Below are positions 25,590 through 34,282 of a DNA stretch of 64,000 nucleotides, piece by piece. The stretch is taken from NCBI RefSeq assembly GCF_014897705.1, contig NZ_JABUXV010000005.1:186001-250000 (forward strand). The letters are read 5' to 3'. Position numbers and translations under genes: made by a program. The notes under the pieces were generated by a model. That model was not told the DNA's origin and made no database searches. It worked only from the letters and a program-made list of their open reading frames with translations. How positions within the stretch are numbered: position 1 is the stretch's first letter; each line of letters opens with the position of its first letter. This DNA is from Brachybacterium sp. FME24 (lineage in GTDB: Bacteria > Actinomycetota > Actinomycetes > Actinomycetales > Dermabacteraceae).

Positions 25590-28294
25590 GCGGTGACGGC
25601 CGCCTCGAGGGAGCTGCGCACCGCGGTGAGGGCGTCGGGGATGCGTGCGGGCTCGCCACCGCCGCCCTGGGCCATATCGGGCTTGCCTCCGCCGCGTCCG
25701 CCCATCGTCTCCGCGGCGGTACGCAGCAGAGATCCGGCCGCGAGGCCCTGGTCACGGGCGCCGGCACTGGTGGCGATGACGAGAGCGGCGCGGCCATCCT
25801 CGTGGCCCGCGACCGCGACCACGACCGGGGAGTCCTCGCCCAGGCGCGCGCGCACGTCGAGCGCGAGGGTGCGCAGGTCCCCCGCGGCGATCCCTTCGCC
25901 CGCGTCATGGGCGAGCAGGCGCACGCCGGCGACCTCGATCGCCATGTCGGCGAGTTTGCCGGCCTCGGCCTGCAGCTGCTGCCCGCGCAGGGCGCTCAGC
26001 TGCTTCTCCATGTCCTTCATGCGCTGGGTCAGCGCGCGCACCCGCTCGGGGAGATCGTCGCTGGAGCCGACCTTGAGGATCTCCGAGAGCTGCGAGACCA
26101 ACGCATGCTCCTTGGCCTGGTAGCGGTAAGCCGACAGCCCGACCAGCGCATCGACGCGGCGCACACCGCTGCCGATGGAGGACTCCCCCATCAGCTGGAC
26201 GGTGCCGATGGCACCGGTGCTGGAGACGTGCGTGCCGCCGCACAGCTCACGGGACCAGTCACCGCCGATGGAGACCACGCGCACGATATCGCCGTACTTC
26301 TCGCCGAACAGGGCCTGGGCGCCGAGGGCCCGGGCCTCGTCGATCGGCATCTGCTGGTCGGTGACCGCGAGCTCGTCCTGGAGCAGGGTGTTCACGCGAC
26401 CCTCGATCTGTTCGAGCGCGCCGTGCGGGACTCCCTGGCCATAGCGGAAGTCGAAGCGCATGCGACCCGGGGAGTTCTCGGAACCGGCCTGCGTGGCCCC
26501 GTCGCCGAGCTCCTCCCGCAGGGACTGGTGGACCATGTGGGTCGCGGTGTGCGCGCGGGCGATCGCGCCCCGGCGTGCGGCATCGATCGTCGCGACCGCC
26601 TCGGTGCCCTGGGCGAGCGAACCCTCGACCAGGCGGCCGCGGTGCACGATCAGGCCGCGCACCGGTCGCTGCACGTCATCGACCTCGACGAGGGCACCGC
26701 CGGCGACTGCGATACGTCCCTGGTCGGCGAGCTGACCTCCGGATTCGGCGTAGAAGGGGGTCGCGGCGAGCACCACCTCGACATCGGCCGGGGCGTCGAC
26801 GGAGTTCACGAGCGATCCGTCCACCAGCACCGATTCCACGGTGGTGGCGACGGTGGACTCGGTGTAGCCGAGGAACGGCACGTCCTCGCCGCGCTGGCCC
26901 AGCAGTCGGTTGTAGATGGCGGTGTCCGTGTGGCCGGTCTTCTTCGCGGCGGCATCGGCGCGGGCGCGTTCACGCTGCTCCTGCATCGCGCTGCGGAAGG
27001 CCTCCTCGTCGACCGCGAGACCGGCCTCGCCCGCCATCTCGACGGTCAGGTCGATCGGGAAGCCGTAGGTGTCGTGGAGGCGGAAGGCGGCGTCCCCGGA
27101 GACGGCGCGACCCCCGTCCTCCTTCACCTCGCCGACGAGCTGGTCGAACATCGCGGTGCCGGTGACGAGGGTGCGACGGAAGGCCTCCTCCTCGGCGTGG
27201 ACGATGTCGCTGATGCGCGGGAAGTCCGCGGCCAGCTCGGGGTAGGACTCGGACATCGTGTCCTTCGAGACCGGCAGCAGCGCCGGCATGGAGGGATCCG
27301 CATAGCCGAGCAGACGCATGGAGCGCACCGCGCGACGGATCAGGCGGCGCAGCACGTAGCCCCGACCCTCGTTGCCGGGTCGCACCCCATCGCTCACCAG
27401 CATCAGCGCACTGCGCACGTGGTCGCCGACGATGCGGAGACGGACGTCGTCCTCCGCATCCGTGCCGTAGACCCGCCCGGAGAGCTCCTGGGCCTTCTCG
27501 ATCACCGGGAAGATCTGATCGATCTCGTACATGTTCGCCTTGCCCTGCAGAAGGTAGGCGACGCGCTCGACGCCGAGACCGGTATCGATCGACTTCTGGT
27601 CGAGCTCTCCCAGCAGCGGGTAGTCCTTCCCGGCGCCCTCTCCGCGCAGGAACTGGTCGAACACCAGGTTCCAGATCTCGATGTAGCGGTCCTCGGCCTT
27701 CGGGCTGCCGGGCCACTCGGGCACGCGGCCGCTCGGGGCGTCGGGTCCGTACTCGGGACCGCGGTCGACATGCCATTCCCCGGTCGAGCCCGCCGGGCCC
27801 GGCTGACCGGTGTCCCAGCAGCTCTCCTCCCACGGCAGCTGCACGACCCGGGAGGGGTCCAGACCGATGACCTCGGTGACGTGCTGGTAGGACTCCTCGT
27901 CCTGCTCCCACAGCGTGAACCACAGACTCTCGGGGTCGAAGCCGAAGCCACCGTCGTCCTGCGACGTGGTCAGCAGCTCCCAGGAGAAGTCGATGGCCCC
28001 CTTCTTGAAGTAGTCACCGAAGGAGAAGTTCCCGGCCATCTGGAAGAACGTGCCGTGGCGCGTGGTGCGACCGACGTTCTCGATGTCATTGGTGCGGATG
28101 CACTTCTGCACGCTCACGGCGCGTGCGTAGGGAGCCTTCTGCGTGCCCACGATGTACGGGATGAACGGGACCATGCCGGCGATCGTGAACAGGATCGAGG
28201 GATCGGCGGAGACCAGCGAGGAGCTGGGGACGACCTCATGCTGCTTCGTGGCGAAGAAATCGAGCCAGCGACGATGGATCTCGGATGTGCGCAT
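25586..28294 (-). CDS. alaS: Alanyl-tRNA synthetase
   Basis: 902 aa, complete. Class II catalytic domain (about 1-260) with motif 2 region TRHGTFFQMAGNFSFGDYF, then the tRNA-recognition domain, the editing domain with zinc ligands HTATH and CGGTH, and the C-terminal DHHA1 domain with a coiled-coil linker and GGKPDMAQGGG. Start chosen at MRTSEIHRRWLDFF, which matches actinobacterial AlaS; the upstream extension lacks support. It heads the alaS-ruvX-mltG-aroE run, linked by ATGA overlaps. Confidence 0.97.
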   Translation of the reverse strand: MRTSEIHRRWLDFFATKQHEVVPSSSLVSADPSILFTIAGMVPFIPYIVGTQKAPYARAVSVQKCIRTNDIENVGRTTRHGTFFQMAGNFSFGDYFKKGAIDFSWELLTTSQDDGGFGFDPESLWFTLWEQDEESYQHVTEVIGLDPSRVVQLPWEESCWDTGQPGPAGSTGEWHVDRGPEYGPDAPSGRVPEWPGSPKAEDRYIEIWNLVFDQFLRGEGAGKDYPLLGELDQKSIDTGLGVERVAYLLQGKANMYEIDQIFPVIEKAQELSGRVYGTDAEDDVRLRIVGDHVRSALMLVSDGVRPGNEGRGYVLRRLIRRAVRSMRLLGYADPSMPALLPVSKDTMSESYPELAADFPRISDIVHAEEEAFRRTLVTGTAMFDQLVGEVKEDGGRAVSGDAAFRLHDTYGFPIDLTVEMAGEAGLAVDEEAFRSAMQEQRERARADAAAKKTGHTDTAIYNRLLGQRGEDVPFLGYTESTVATTVESVLVDGSLVNSVDAPADVEVVLAATPFYAESGGQLADQGRIAVAGGALVEVDDVQRPVRGLIVHRGRLVEGSLAQGTEAVATIDAARRGAIARAHTATHMVHQSLREELGDGATQAGSENSPGRMRFDFRYGQGVPHGALEQIEGRVNTLLQDELAVTDQQMPIDEARALGAQALFGEKYGDIVRVVSIGGDWSRELCGGTHVSSTGAIGTVQLMGESSIGSGVRRVDALVGLSAYRYQAKEHALVSQLSEILKVGSSDDLPERVRALTQRMKDMEKQLSALRGQQLQAEAGKLADMAIEVAGVRLLAHDAGEGIAAGDLRTLALDVRARLGEDSPVVVAVAGHEDGRAALVIATSAGARDQGLAAGSLLRTAAETMGGRGGGKPDMAQGGGGEPARIPDALTAVRSSLEAAVTA

Positions 28295-28364
28295 GGTCTG
28301 GAATGGTCCTTCCTGGGACACCGGGGGCCGGCGGATGGGGGCGCCGGACGAACAGTACGGACAC

Positions 28365-28408
28365 GAAGGCCCCGGTCAGGGTACCGGAGTACACCCGCCG
28401 GGGCCTTC
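28365..28408 (-). terminator. Terminator hairpin after rpsD
   Basis: A perfect 11-bp stem GAAGGCCCCGG/CCGGGGCCTTC (28365-28375 with 28398-28408), 20 nt downstream of the rpsD stop on the minus strand. No long U-run. Confidence 0.7.
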
Positions 28409-28427
28409 GCGCCGCGGTCAGAAGAGG

Positions 28428-29054
28428 TCAGCGCGCGTAGTACTCGACGACCATCTGGACCTCACAGGTCACGGGAACCTCGGCGCGCTTCGGGCGCGCC
28501 ACGAGCTGGGCCTTCAGCTCGGCGAGTTCGACCGAGAGGTACGAGGGGGTCGTGGCCAGGACGTCCGAGTTGCCACCTTCGGCGGCGATCTGGAACGTGT
28601 CCATGGCCTGCGACTTGGGCTTGATCTGGATGGTCTGACCCGGCTTCACGCGGAAGGAGGGACGGTCCACCAGCTTGCCGTCGACCAGGACGTGGCGGTG
28701 CACGACGGACTGACGGGCCTGCAGGGTCGTGCGGGCGAAGCCGGAGCGCAGCACGAGGGCATCGAGACGCATCTCGAGCAGCTCGACCATGCTCTCACCG
28801 GTCAGACCGGGCTCCTTCTTGGCGTCCAGGTAGGCACGGTGCATCTGCTTCTCGCGGATCCCGTACTGGGCGCGCAGGCGCTGCTTCTCCTTCAGGCGCA
28901 CCGCGTAGTCGGACTCGGTCCGACGGCGGGCGCGGCCGTGCTCGCCCGGGGGGTAGGGGCGCTTCTCGAAGTACTTGACGGACTTCGGGGTGAGCGGGAG
29001 CCCAAGGGCTCGGGACAGGCGCGCCTGACGGCGCGCACGGGTGACGTTGGTCAC
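28428..29054 (-). CDS. rpsD: 30S ribosomal protein S4
   Basis: 208 aa, GTG start. A primary 16S rRNA-binding protein that nucleates the 30S body. The N-terminal domain is the zinc-free form: the CxxC residues of the C+ type are absent (SRALGLPLTPKSVKYFEKRP). The S4 RNA-binding domain follows (MRLDALVLRSGFARTTLQAR, VVHRHVLVDGKLVDRPS). It lies outside the usual rpoA operon with its own promoter and terminator, a common actinobacterial arrangement. A palindrome, GAGGTATACCTC, lies directly before the GTG and covers the Shine-Dalgarno. Confidence 0.98.
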   Translation of the reverse strand: MTNVTRARRQARLSRALGLPLTPKSVKYFEKRPYPPGEHGRARRRTESDYAVRLKEKQRLRAQYGIREKQMHRAYLDAKKEPGLTGESMVELLEMRLDALVLRSGFARTTLQARQSVVHRHVLVDGKLVDRPSFRVKPGQTIQIKPKSQAMDTFQIAAEGGNSDVLATTPSYLSVELAELKAQLVARPKRAEVPVTCEVQMVVEYYAR

Positions 29055-29066
29055 GAGGTATACCTC
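29055..29066 (-). promoter_or_regulatory. Palindrome covering the rpsD ribosome-binding site
   Basis: GAGGTATACCTC abuts the GTG start. The GAGG half is the Shine-Dalgarno and the CCTC half can pair with it (4-bp stem, TATA loop). It could sequester the site for S4 feedback, or be chance. Inference. Confidence 0.35.
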
Positions 29067-29115
29067 TTGTTCGCGTGGTGTGAATCCAGTCGTGCAGCCG
29101 CGGATTCAACGACCA

Positions 29116-29144
29116 AGATTACCGCAGGTATGCCGTCCGCTCAA
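29116..29144 (-). promoter_or_regulatory. Sigma-70-type promoter of rpsD
   Basis: -35 TTGAGC (29139-29144) and -10 TAATCT (29116-29121) on the minus strand with an ideal 17-bp spacer. The predicted start is near 29109, giving a leader of about 55 nt. Confidence 0.65.
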
Positions 29145-29210
29145 CGGCCATCGCCCCCGGTGGTGCGTCAGTTCCTGTGGAGTCGCACACAACCACGCCT
29201 GGGCGCGGGC

Positions 29211-30584
29211 TCAGGAGCCGTCCTCGGAGCGCAGGATCCGTCGCAGCGCCTCGACCCGGCGCCCGGTCTGGGCCTCGTTGCCGTGGGCCTTGGGATGGTA
29301 GTAGTCCACGCCCACGAGATCGTCCGGGGCGTACTGCTGGCCCACCACGCCGTGCGGAGCGTCGTGCGCATAGCGGTATTCGACGCCGTGCCCGAGCTTC
29401 TTCGCCCCCGAGTAGTGGGAGTCGCGCAGGTGCGCGGGGACCCCGCTGCCCTTGCCGGCGCGGACATCCGCGATCGCGGCGTCCAGCGCCTGGTAGGACG
29501 CATTGGACTTCGGGGCGGTGGCGATGTGGACGACGGCCTGCGCCAGCGGGATGCGTCCTTCCGGCATCCCGAGCATCTGCACCGCCTGCATCGCCGCCAC
29601 GGCGACCTGCAGCGCCGTGGGATCGGCCATGCCGACCTCCTCGCTGGCGGCGATCATGACGCGCCGGCAGATGAACCGGGGGTCCTCCCCCGACTCGATC
29701 ATCTGCGCGAGGTAGTGCAGGGAGGCGTCGACGTCGCTGCCGCGCATCGACTTGATGAAGGCACTGGTGACGTCGTAATGCTGATCGCCGGCGCGGTCGT
29801 AGCGCAGAGCGGCGCGATTGACCGCCTGGGCGAGGGTCGCCGCGTCGATCTCGCGGGACTCCTTCATCAGGGCGGCGGCAGCCGCTGCTTCGAGCGAAGT
29901 GAGGATCTTGCGAGCGTCCCCTCCGCCCAACCGCAGCAGCGCCTCGCGGGCGTCGTCGGTGAGGGTGACGGCGCCGTCCAGCCCGCGCTCATCCATCAGC
30001 GCCCGGTCCACCACGGTGTCGAGATCGGAGCGCTCGAGGGATTCCAGGGTGAGCACGATCGAGCGGGACAGCAGCGGGGAGATCACCGAGAAGTACGGGT
30101 TCTCGGTGGTGGCGGCGATCAGGGTGACCCACCGGTTCTCGACGCTCGGCAGCAGGGCGTCCTGTTGGGACTTCGAGAAGCGATGCACCTCGTCGATGAA
30201 CAGGACGGTCTCCCGACCGACGGTGCGCAGTCGGGAACGCGCCTGGTCGACCACCTCGCGGATGTCCTTGACCCCGGCGAGCACGGCGGAGACCTCGACG
30301 AACTCCCGGTCCCCGGACTGCGCGACGACGTAGGCGAGGGTGGTCTTACCGGTACCGGGCGGGCCCCACAGGATCACGGAGCTGGGTGCGGTCCGGGAGT
30401 CGTCGGCGGCGACCAGTCGGCGCAGCGGACTGCCGGATTCGAGCGCAGCCTCCTGACCGACGATCTCCTCCAGGCTGCGCGGGCGCATCCGGACGGCCAG
30501 CGGCGCACGATGATCGACGTTGCGATCGGACAGCGTGCGCGGGGCCGGTGCGTCACCGGCCAGCGAGAACAGATCCTCCTCCAT
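29211..30584 (-). CDS. rarA: Replication-associated recombination protein RarA (MgsA)
   Basis: 457-aa AAA+ ATPase of the clamp-loader group acting at stalled replication forks. Walker A GPPGTGKTT (about 74), Walker B LFIDEVHRFSKSQQDALLP, sensor 1 TTENPYFS, sensor 2 and then the tetramerisation domain with GSDVDASLHYLAQMIESGED and GHGVEYRYAHD. The N-terminus (EEDLFSLAG) is a SSB- or clamp-binding-type peptide. Start predicted leaderless (TAGGCT then six bases). Confidence 0.95.
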   Translation of the reverse strand: MEEDLFSLAGDAPAPRTLSDRNVDHRAPLAVRMRPRSLEEIVGQEAALESGSPLRRLVAADDSRTAPSSVILWGPPGTGKTTLAYVVAQSGDREFVEVSAVLAGVKDIREVVDQARSRLRTVGRETVLFIDEVHRFSKSQQDALLPSVENRWVTLIAATTENPYFSVISPLLSRSIVLTLESLERSDLDTVVDRALMDERGLDGAVTLTDDAREALLRLGGGDARKILTSLEAAAAAALMKESREIDAATLAQAVNRAALRYDRAGDQHYDVTSAFIKSMRGSDVDASLHYLAQMIESGEDPRFICRRVMIAASEEVGMADPTALQVAVAAMQAVQMLGMPEGRIPLAQAVVHIATAPKSNASYQALDAAIADVRAGKGSGVPAHLRDSHYSGAKKLGHGVEYRYAHDAPHGVVGQQYAPDDLVGVDYYHPKAHGNEAQTGRRVEALRRILRSEDGS

Positions 30585-30590
30585 GCCCTC

Positions 30591-30596
30591 AGCCTA
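30591..30596 (-). promoter_or_regulatory. -10 element of rarA (leaderless)
   Basis: TAGGCT on the minus strand, then GAGGGC, then the ATG at 30584. Confidence 0.5.
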
Positions 30597-30628
30597 GGCC
30601 GGTGCGGGGACGTGGCGCAGTCAGGGCC

Positions 30629-31735
30629 TCAGCGGAGGGGTTCGAGCTCACGTGCCACCCGCCCCGGCCAGGACGGCCCCTCGAAGATCATCGCCGTGTA
30701 GCCCTGGACCAGATCGGCCCCGGCATCGAGCCGGGCACGGACATCCGCAGCAGTGGTCACTCCCCCGCAGCTGATCACCACGGCGTCGGCGGGGAGCTCT
30801 GATCTCAGCAGATGGAGCACCTGCTCCGAGCGCTGGGCGAGCACCGGACCCGAGAGCCCTCCGGCGCCGATGGTCTCGATGCGGGAGCGATCGGTGCGCA
30901 GGGACTCGGGACGGGCGATGGTGGTGTTGGTCGCGATCACGCCGGCCAGTCCCACATCGCTCACCAGGCGGGCGACGGCCAGGACATCGTCGTCGTGCAG
31001 GTCGGGTGCGATCTTGACCAGCACCGGAAGGGTTCGACGCAGACGACGCTGCGCCTGCTGGGCCTCGTCCAGGACGGCTTCGAGGATCGGCCGCAGCATG
31101 TCGACGGTCTGCAGGTCGCGCAGCCCCGGGGTGTTGGGGCTGGAGACGTTGATCGCGAGGTAGCTGGCATACGGGGCGAGGAGACGCGCCGAGAAGCGGT
31201 AGTCCTCCGCGGCGTCCTCGAGCGCCGTGACCTTCGACTTGCCGATGTTCACGCCGATCACGGCCCGCTGACCGCGCTCGGTCCGTCGTGCCACGGCCAG
31301 GCTCTTCGCGAGAGCCTGGGCGCCGTGGTTGTTGAAGCCCATGCGGTTGATCAGGGAGCGGTCCGGGATCAGCCGGAACGAGCGCGGCCGAGGATTCCCG
31401 GGCTGGGCCTTGGCCGTCACGGTGCCGACCTCGACATGACCGAAGCCCATGTCGAGCAGGGCCAGCGGGATCTCGCCGTCCTTGTCGAAACCGGCCGCAA
31501 GCCCCAGTGGACTGTGGTGCTCCGCGCCGAGCACCGACCGTGCGGGCCGGGGATCGCGCATCGGGTCGGGCGTCCCGAAACCGGCGCGCAGCAGGCGAGG
31601 GCCGCCGGGCAGCGAGTGCACGAGGTGCAGGCTGCGCACGGTCAGCCGATGAGCCTGCTCCGCATCGAGGCGGCTGAGGACGTGTCCGAACAGTGCCGCG
31701 TAGGGCCCGCGTCGAGAGGTGTCGTGGGTGGTCAC
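30629..31735 (-). CDS. pyrD: Dihydroorotate dehydrogenase, quinone type (class 2)
   Basis: 368 aa. FMN enzyme of pyrimidine synthesis, membrane-associated and reducing quinone. The class 2 signature is clear: an N-terminal helical extension (about 1-55, FGHVLSRLDAEQAHRLTVRS) for the quinone tunnel, GLAAGFDKDGE, NRMGFNNHGA, NVSSPNTPGLRDLQ with the catalytic Ser, and ATNTTIARP. GTG start fixed by a TACGGT -10 hexamer six bases upstream. Confidence 0.95.
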   Translation of the reverse strand: MTTHDTSRRGPYAALFGHVLSRLDAEQAHRLTVRSLHLVHSLPGGPRLLRAGFGTPDPMRDPRPARSVLGAEHHSPLGLAAGFDKDGEIPLALLDMGFGHVEVGTVTAKAQPGNPRPRSFRLIPDRSLINRMGFNNHGAQALAKSLAVARRTERGQRAVIGVNIGKSKVTALEDAAEDYRFSARLLAPYASYLAINVSSPNTPGLRDLQTVDMLRPILEAVLDEAQQAQRRLRRTLPVLVKIAPDLHDDDVLAVARLVSDVGLAGVIATNTTIARPESLRTDRSRIETIGAGGLSGPVLAQRSEQVLHLLRSELPADAVVISCGGVTTAADVRARLDAGADLVQGYTAMIFEGPSWPGRVARELEPLR

Positions 31736-31741
31736 GAGAAC

Positions 31742-31747
31742 ACCGTA
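31742..31747 (-). promoter_or_regulatory. -10 element of pyrD (leaderless, GTG start)
   Basis: TACGGT on the minus strand, then GTTCTC, then the GTG at 31735. It lies within the short gap after an upstream membrane-protein gene. Confidence 0.55.
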
Positions 31748-31752
31748 CGCGG

Positions 31753-32196
31753 TCAGCGGGCCGCGGCCGGCTCGGCCGGCTCGGCACGTCGCGCCCGGCG
31801 GCCCAGCACGATGTAGACCAGCGCCACGATTGGGAGCAGCAGCGGCACGTATCCGTACCCCTGCCCGTACCCCGACCACACGGTGTCATCGGCCAGCAGC
31901 GCGGGCTCCAGCACGCTGAGGGTCCCCACCGCCAGGACACCGACCAGCTCGATCAGGCACAGGACCACGGCGAGCGGAGAGCGGCGACCACGGCGCACCA
32001 GGGCCACGGCGACAGCGATATAGGTGAGTGCGGCGAGCAGGGAGAGCACATAGGCGACCGGCGCGAACGAGAAGTCGCGCCCCATCTGCACCAGGCTGCG
32101 GGCCGTGGCCGAGAGCGCGAACAGCGCATAGACGATGATCAGCACGGCTTCGAACCCGCGGGAACGTGGCCCGGACGGAGAACGGGGATCGGTCAT
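31753..32196 (-). CDS. Four-helix membrane protein of unknown function
   Basis: 147 aa. Four predicted membrane helices (FEAVLIIVYALFALSATARS; APVAYVLSLLAALTYIAVAVA; LAVVLCLIELVGVLAVGTLS; VPLLLPIVALVYIVLG) and a short charged C-terminus. Related small integral membrane proteins are common in Micrococcales. The gene overlaps the upstream membrane-protein gene as ATGA, so the two are probably partners. Confidence 0.75.
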   Translation of the reverse strand: MTDPRSPSGPRSRGFEAVLIIVYALFALSATARSLVQMGRDFSFAPVAYVLSLLAALTYIAVAVALVRRGRRSPLAVVLCLIELVGVLAVGTLSVLEPALLADDTVWSGYGQGYGYVPLLLPIVALVYIVLGRRARRAEPAEPAAAR

Positions 32197-32555
32197 GCGA
32201 AGCCTCCCGGCCAGATCTGGTGAAGTCTCATCAGCAGCACCACGGCGACCAGGGCGACCACGGCGATCACCAGGCTGCCCCAGCGGCTGCGCTCCCACAG
32301 TCCGACCCATCCGCCGCCGACCGTCATGGCCAATCCGGTCAGGAGGTAGCCGTACAGGGTGATGCGATCGCCGGGGTGCCCGCCGCCGAGGTCCCGGATC
32401 CCGAGCGCGATTCCCAGGGTTGTCCACACCACGGCGACCAGGGCGCAGGCCCCGAGCAGTACGAGATCCGCGTTCAGATCCCGCACCGCGTAGTAGACGC
32501 CCAGCAGCGTCGTCGCCAGACACACCACCGCTACCAGGATGCTCAACGCCAGCAT
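32193..32555 (-). CDS. Small membrane protein of unknown function
   Basis: 120 aa with four predicted membrane helices (LALSILVAVVCLATTLLGVY; LVLLGACALVAVVWTTLG; YGYLLTGLAMTVGGGWVG; GSLVIAVVALVAVVLLM). No known domain recognised. It is co-translated with the next membrane-protein gene through ATGA and diverges from pepA 108 bp away. Confidence 0.72.
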   Translation of the reverse strand: MLALSILVAVVCLATTLLGVYYAVRDLNADLVLLGACALVAVVWTTLGIALGIRDLGGGHPGDRITLYGYLLTGLAMTVGGGWVGLWERSRWGSLVIAVVALVAVVLLMRLHQIWPGGFA

Positions 32556-32651
32556 CGACCTGCCTGTTCTGCTCGTGCGAGGGGACCGGCCCCTGGATCC
32601 GTCGTGCGCGGGAGCGCCGGTGGAGCGCGGACATCGGGTCCGAACCGCCTC

Positions 32652-32657
32652 TACGAT
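32652..32657 (+). promoter_or_regulatory. -10 element of pepA (leaderless)
   Basis: TACGAT, then AGAACC, then the ATG at 32664. Confidence 0.6.
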
Positions 32658-32663
32658 AGAACC

Positions 32664-34136
32664 ATGCCCTCCATTTCAGTTTCTGACGCATCCCTGCGCG
32701 ACGTCGCTGCCGACGTCCTCGTCCTGCCGCTGCTGCCCGGTGCCGACGGCGCACCGTCCACCGTGCCCGACTCCCCCGAGATCTCCGAGGCCATCGCCGG
32801 TCTCGACGCCTCCGCCGCTCGCGGCGACGTCCACCGGATACCCTCCTACGGACTCGCGGCGGCGAGCTCGCTGCTGCTGGTCGGGCTCGGTGAGGAGGAT
32901 CTCTCCGCAGCCGGCACCGAGGATCTCCGTCTCGCGTTCGGCGCCGCGACCCGCGCCCTGAGCGGAGTCGCCTCGGCGGCAATCGCTCTGCCCGGAGGAA
33001 CTGCCGAGCAGCAGGCCGCGGCCCTCGAGGGCGCTGCGCTCGGGGCATACGCCTTCGCCGCGCACAAGACCGGGACCGGCGCGTCCGCCCCCAAGAACGC
33101 GCTCGGCGCCGTGACCCTCCTCAGTCGGGACGGCTCGGCGACGGCCGCCGCCGAGCGCGCCGCCGTGCTCTCGGAGATCGTCGACATCACGCGGGACCTG
33201 GTCAACACCCCGCCGAACCTCCTGTACCCCGCCGAGTTCGCCCGCCGAGCCGAGGAACTCGTCGCCGATCTCCCACTGACCGTCACCGTGCTCGATGAGA
33301 CCCAGCTGGCCGAGGGCGGCTACGGCGGCATCGTCGGCGTCGGGCAGGGCTCGACCCGCCAGCCGCGCCTGGTGCGTGTGGAGTACGCCCCCAGCGGCGC
33401 CCGCAGCTCCGTGGCCCTCGTGGGCAAGGGCATCACCTTCGACACCGGAGGCATCTCGCTGAAGCCCGCCGCCGGGATGGACGACATGACCTCCGACATG
33501 ACCGGCGCGGCCACCGTGCTGGCAGCGACCGTCGGCGCCGCCAAGCTCGGCCTCGACGTGAAGGTCACCACGTTCCTCGCCCTGGCCGAGAACATGCCCG
33601 GAGCCGGTGCGCAGCGTCCCGGGGACGTCGTCACCATGCGCAACGGGAAGACGGTCGAGGTGCTCAACACCGACGCCGAGGGCCGGATGGTCATGGCCGA
33701 CGCCCTGGTCGACGCTGTGGCCGACGAGCCCGATCTGGTGATGGACGTGGCGACCCTGACCGGCGCCGCCGTGGTCGCGCTCGGCAAGCGCACGGCCGCT
33801 GTGATGGGTACCGAGTCCGCCCGCGACCTCGTCATGGAGGCCTCGAAGCTCTCCGGCGAACCGTTCTGGCCGCTGCCCTTCCCCTCCGAGCTGCGCGCCG
33901 ATCTGACCGGTCGCGTGGCCGATCTGCGCAACATCGGCGACCGGCCGGGCGGCGCCCTCTCCGCGGGCATCTTCCTGGCCGAGTTCGTGGGGACGACCCA
34001 GTGGGCGCACCTGGACATCGCAGGGCCCGGCTTCGCCTCGGCGCCGCTGGGCTACATGGGCAAGGGTGCCACCGGCATGAGCGTGCGCACCGTGCTGCAG
34101 GTCCTCGAGGAGCGTGCGGCGGACGCCGGGAAGTGA
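32664..34136 (+). CDS. pepA: Leucyl aminopeptidase (M17)
   Basis: 490-aa hexameric cytosolic zinc/manganese aminopeptidase. The N-terminal domain (about 1-170) is variable. The catalytic domain carries LVGKGITFDTGGISLKP (Lys and Asp metal ligands), MDDMTSDMTGAA and the signature NTDAEGR with the catalytic Arg. It can also split Cys-Gly in thiol recycling. Start chosen at MPSISVSDA, which lies six bases after a -10 hexamer. Upstream in-frame codons belong to the divergent region. Confidence 0.96.
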   Translation: MPSISVSDASLRDVAADVLVLPLLPGADGAPSTVPDSPEISEAIAGLDASAARGDVHRIPSYGLAAASSLLLVGLGEEDLSAAGTEDLRLAFGAATRALSGVASAAIALPGGTAEQQAAALEGAALGAYAFAAHKTGTGASAPKNALGAVTLLSRDGSATAAAERAAVLSEIVDITRDLVNTPPNLLYPAEFARRAEELVADLPLTVTVLDETQLAEGGYGGIVGVGQGSTRQPRLVRVEYAPSGARSSVALVGKGITFDTGGISLKPAAGMDDMTSDMTGAATVLAATVGAAKLGLDVKVTTFLALAENMPGAGAQRPGDVVTMRNGKTVEVLNTDAEGRMVMADALVDAVADEPDLVMDVATLTGAAVVALGKRTAAVMGTESARDLVMEASKLSGEPFWPLPFPSELRADLTGRVADLRNIGDRPGGALSAGIFLAEFVGTTQWAHLDIAGPGFASAPLGYMGKGATGMSVRTVLQVLEERAADAGK

Positions 34137-34180
34137 TCCACGCCGCGACTCGGCGCTGAACATCCCGTAGAGCGGGCCTG

Positions 34181-34226
34181 ACGGCGCCGCCTGGTGCCCT
34201 AACATGGGACACGCAGGCGGCGCCGT
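34181..34226 (+). terminator. pepA terminator hairpin with an lpdA -10 element in its loop
   Basis: A perfect 13-bp stem ACGGCGCCGCCTG/CAGGCGGCGCCGT (34181-34193 with 34214-34226) enclosing a 20-nt loop. The loop contains TAACAT (34200-34205), a good -10 hexamer for lpdA transcription starting near 34212. Confidence 0.6.
34200..34205 (+). promoter_or_regulatory. Possible -10 element of lpdA-sucB
   Basis: TAACAT in the loop of the pepA terminator hairpin. It would give an lpdA leader of about 70 nt. Confidence 0.4.
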
Positions 34227-34282
34227 CGGCCATTCGGGTCAGCGCGTGCCGCGGAGAAACGTACACACCGAGGAGCACACAG

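Noticed and set aside
25397-28624. A 1075-codon open frame on the plus strand opposite alaS
   Set aside because: Antisense to a clear AlaS; long open antisense frames are expected in GC3-rich DNA. The translation is Gly/Val/His/Asp-rich with no known domain.
32193-32663. N-terminal extension of pepA by up to 166 codons
   Set aside because: The extension is antisense to two membrane-protein genes, and the -10/ATG spacing fixes the start at 32664.
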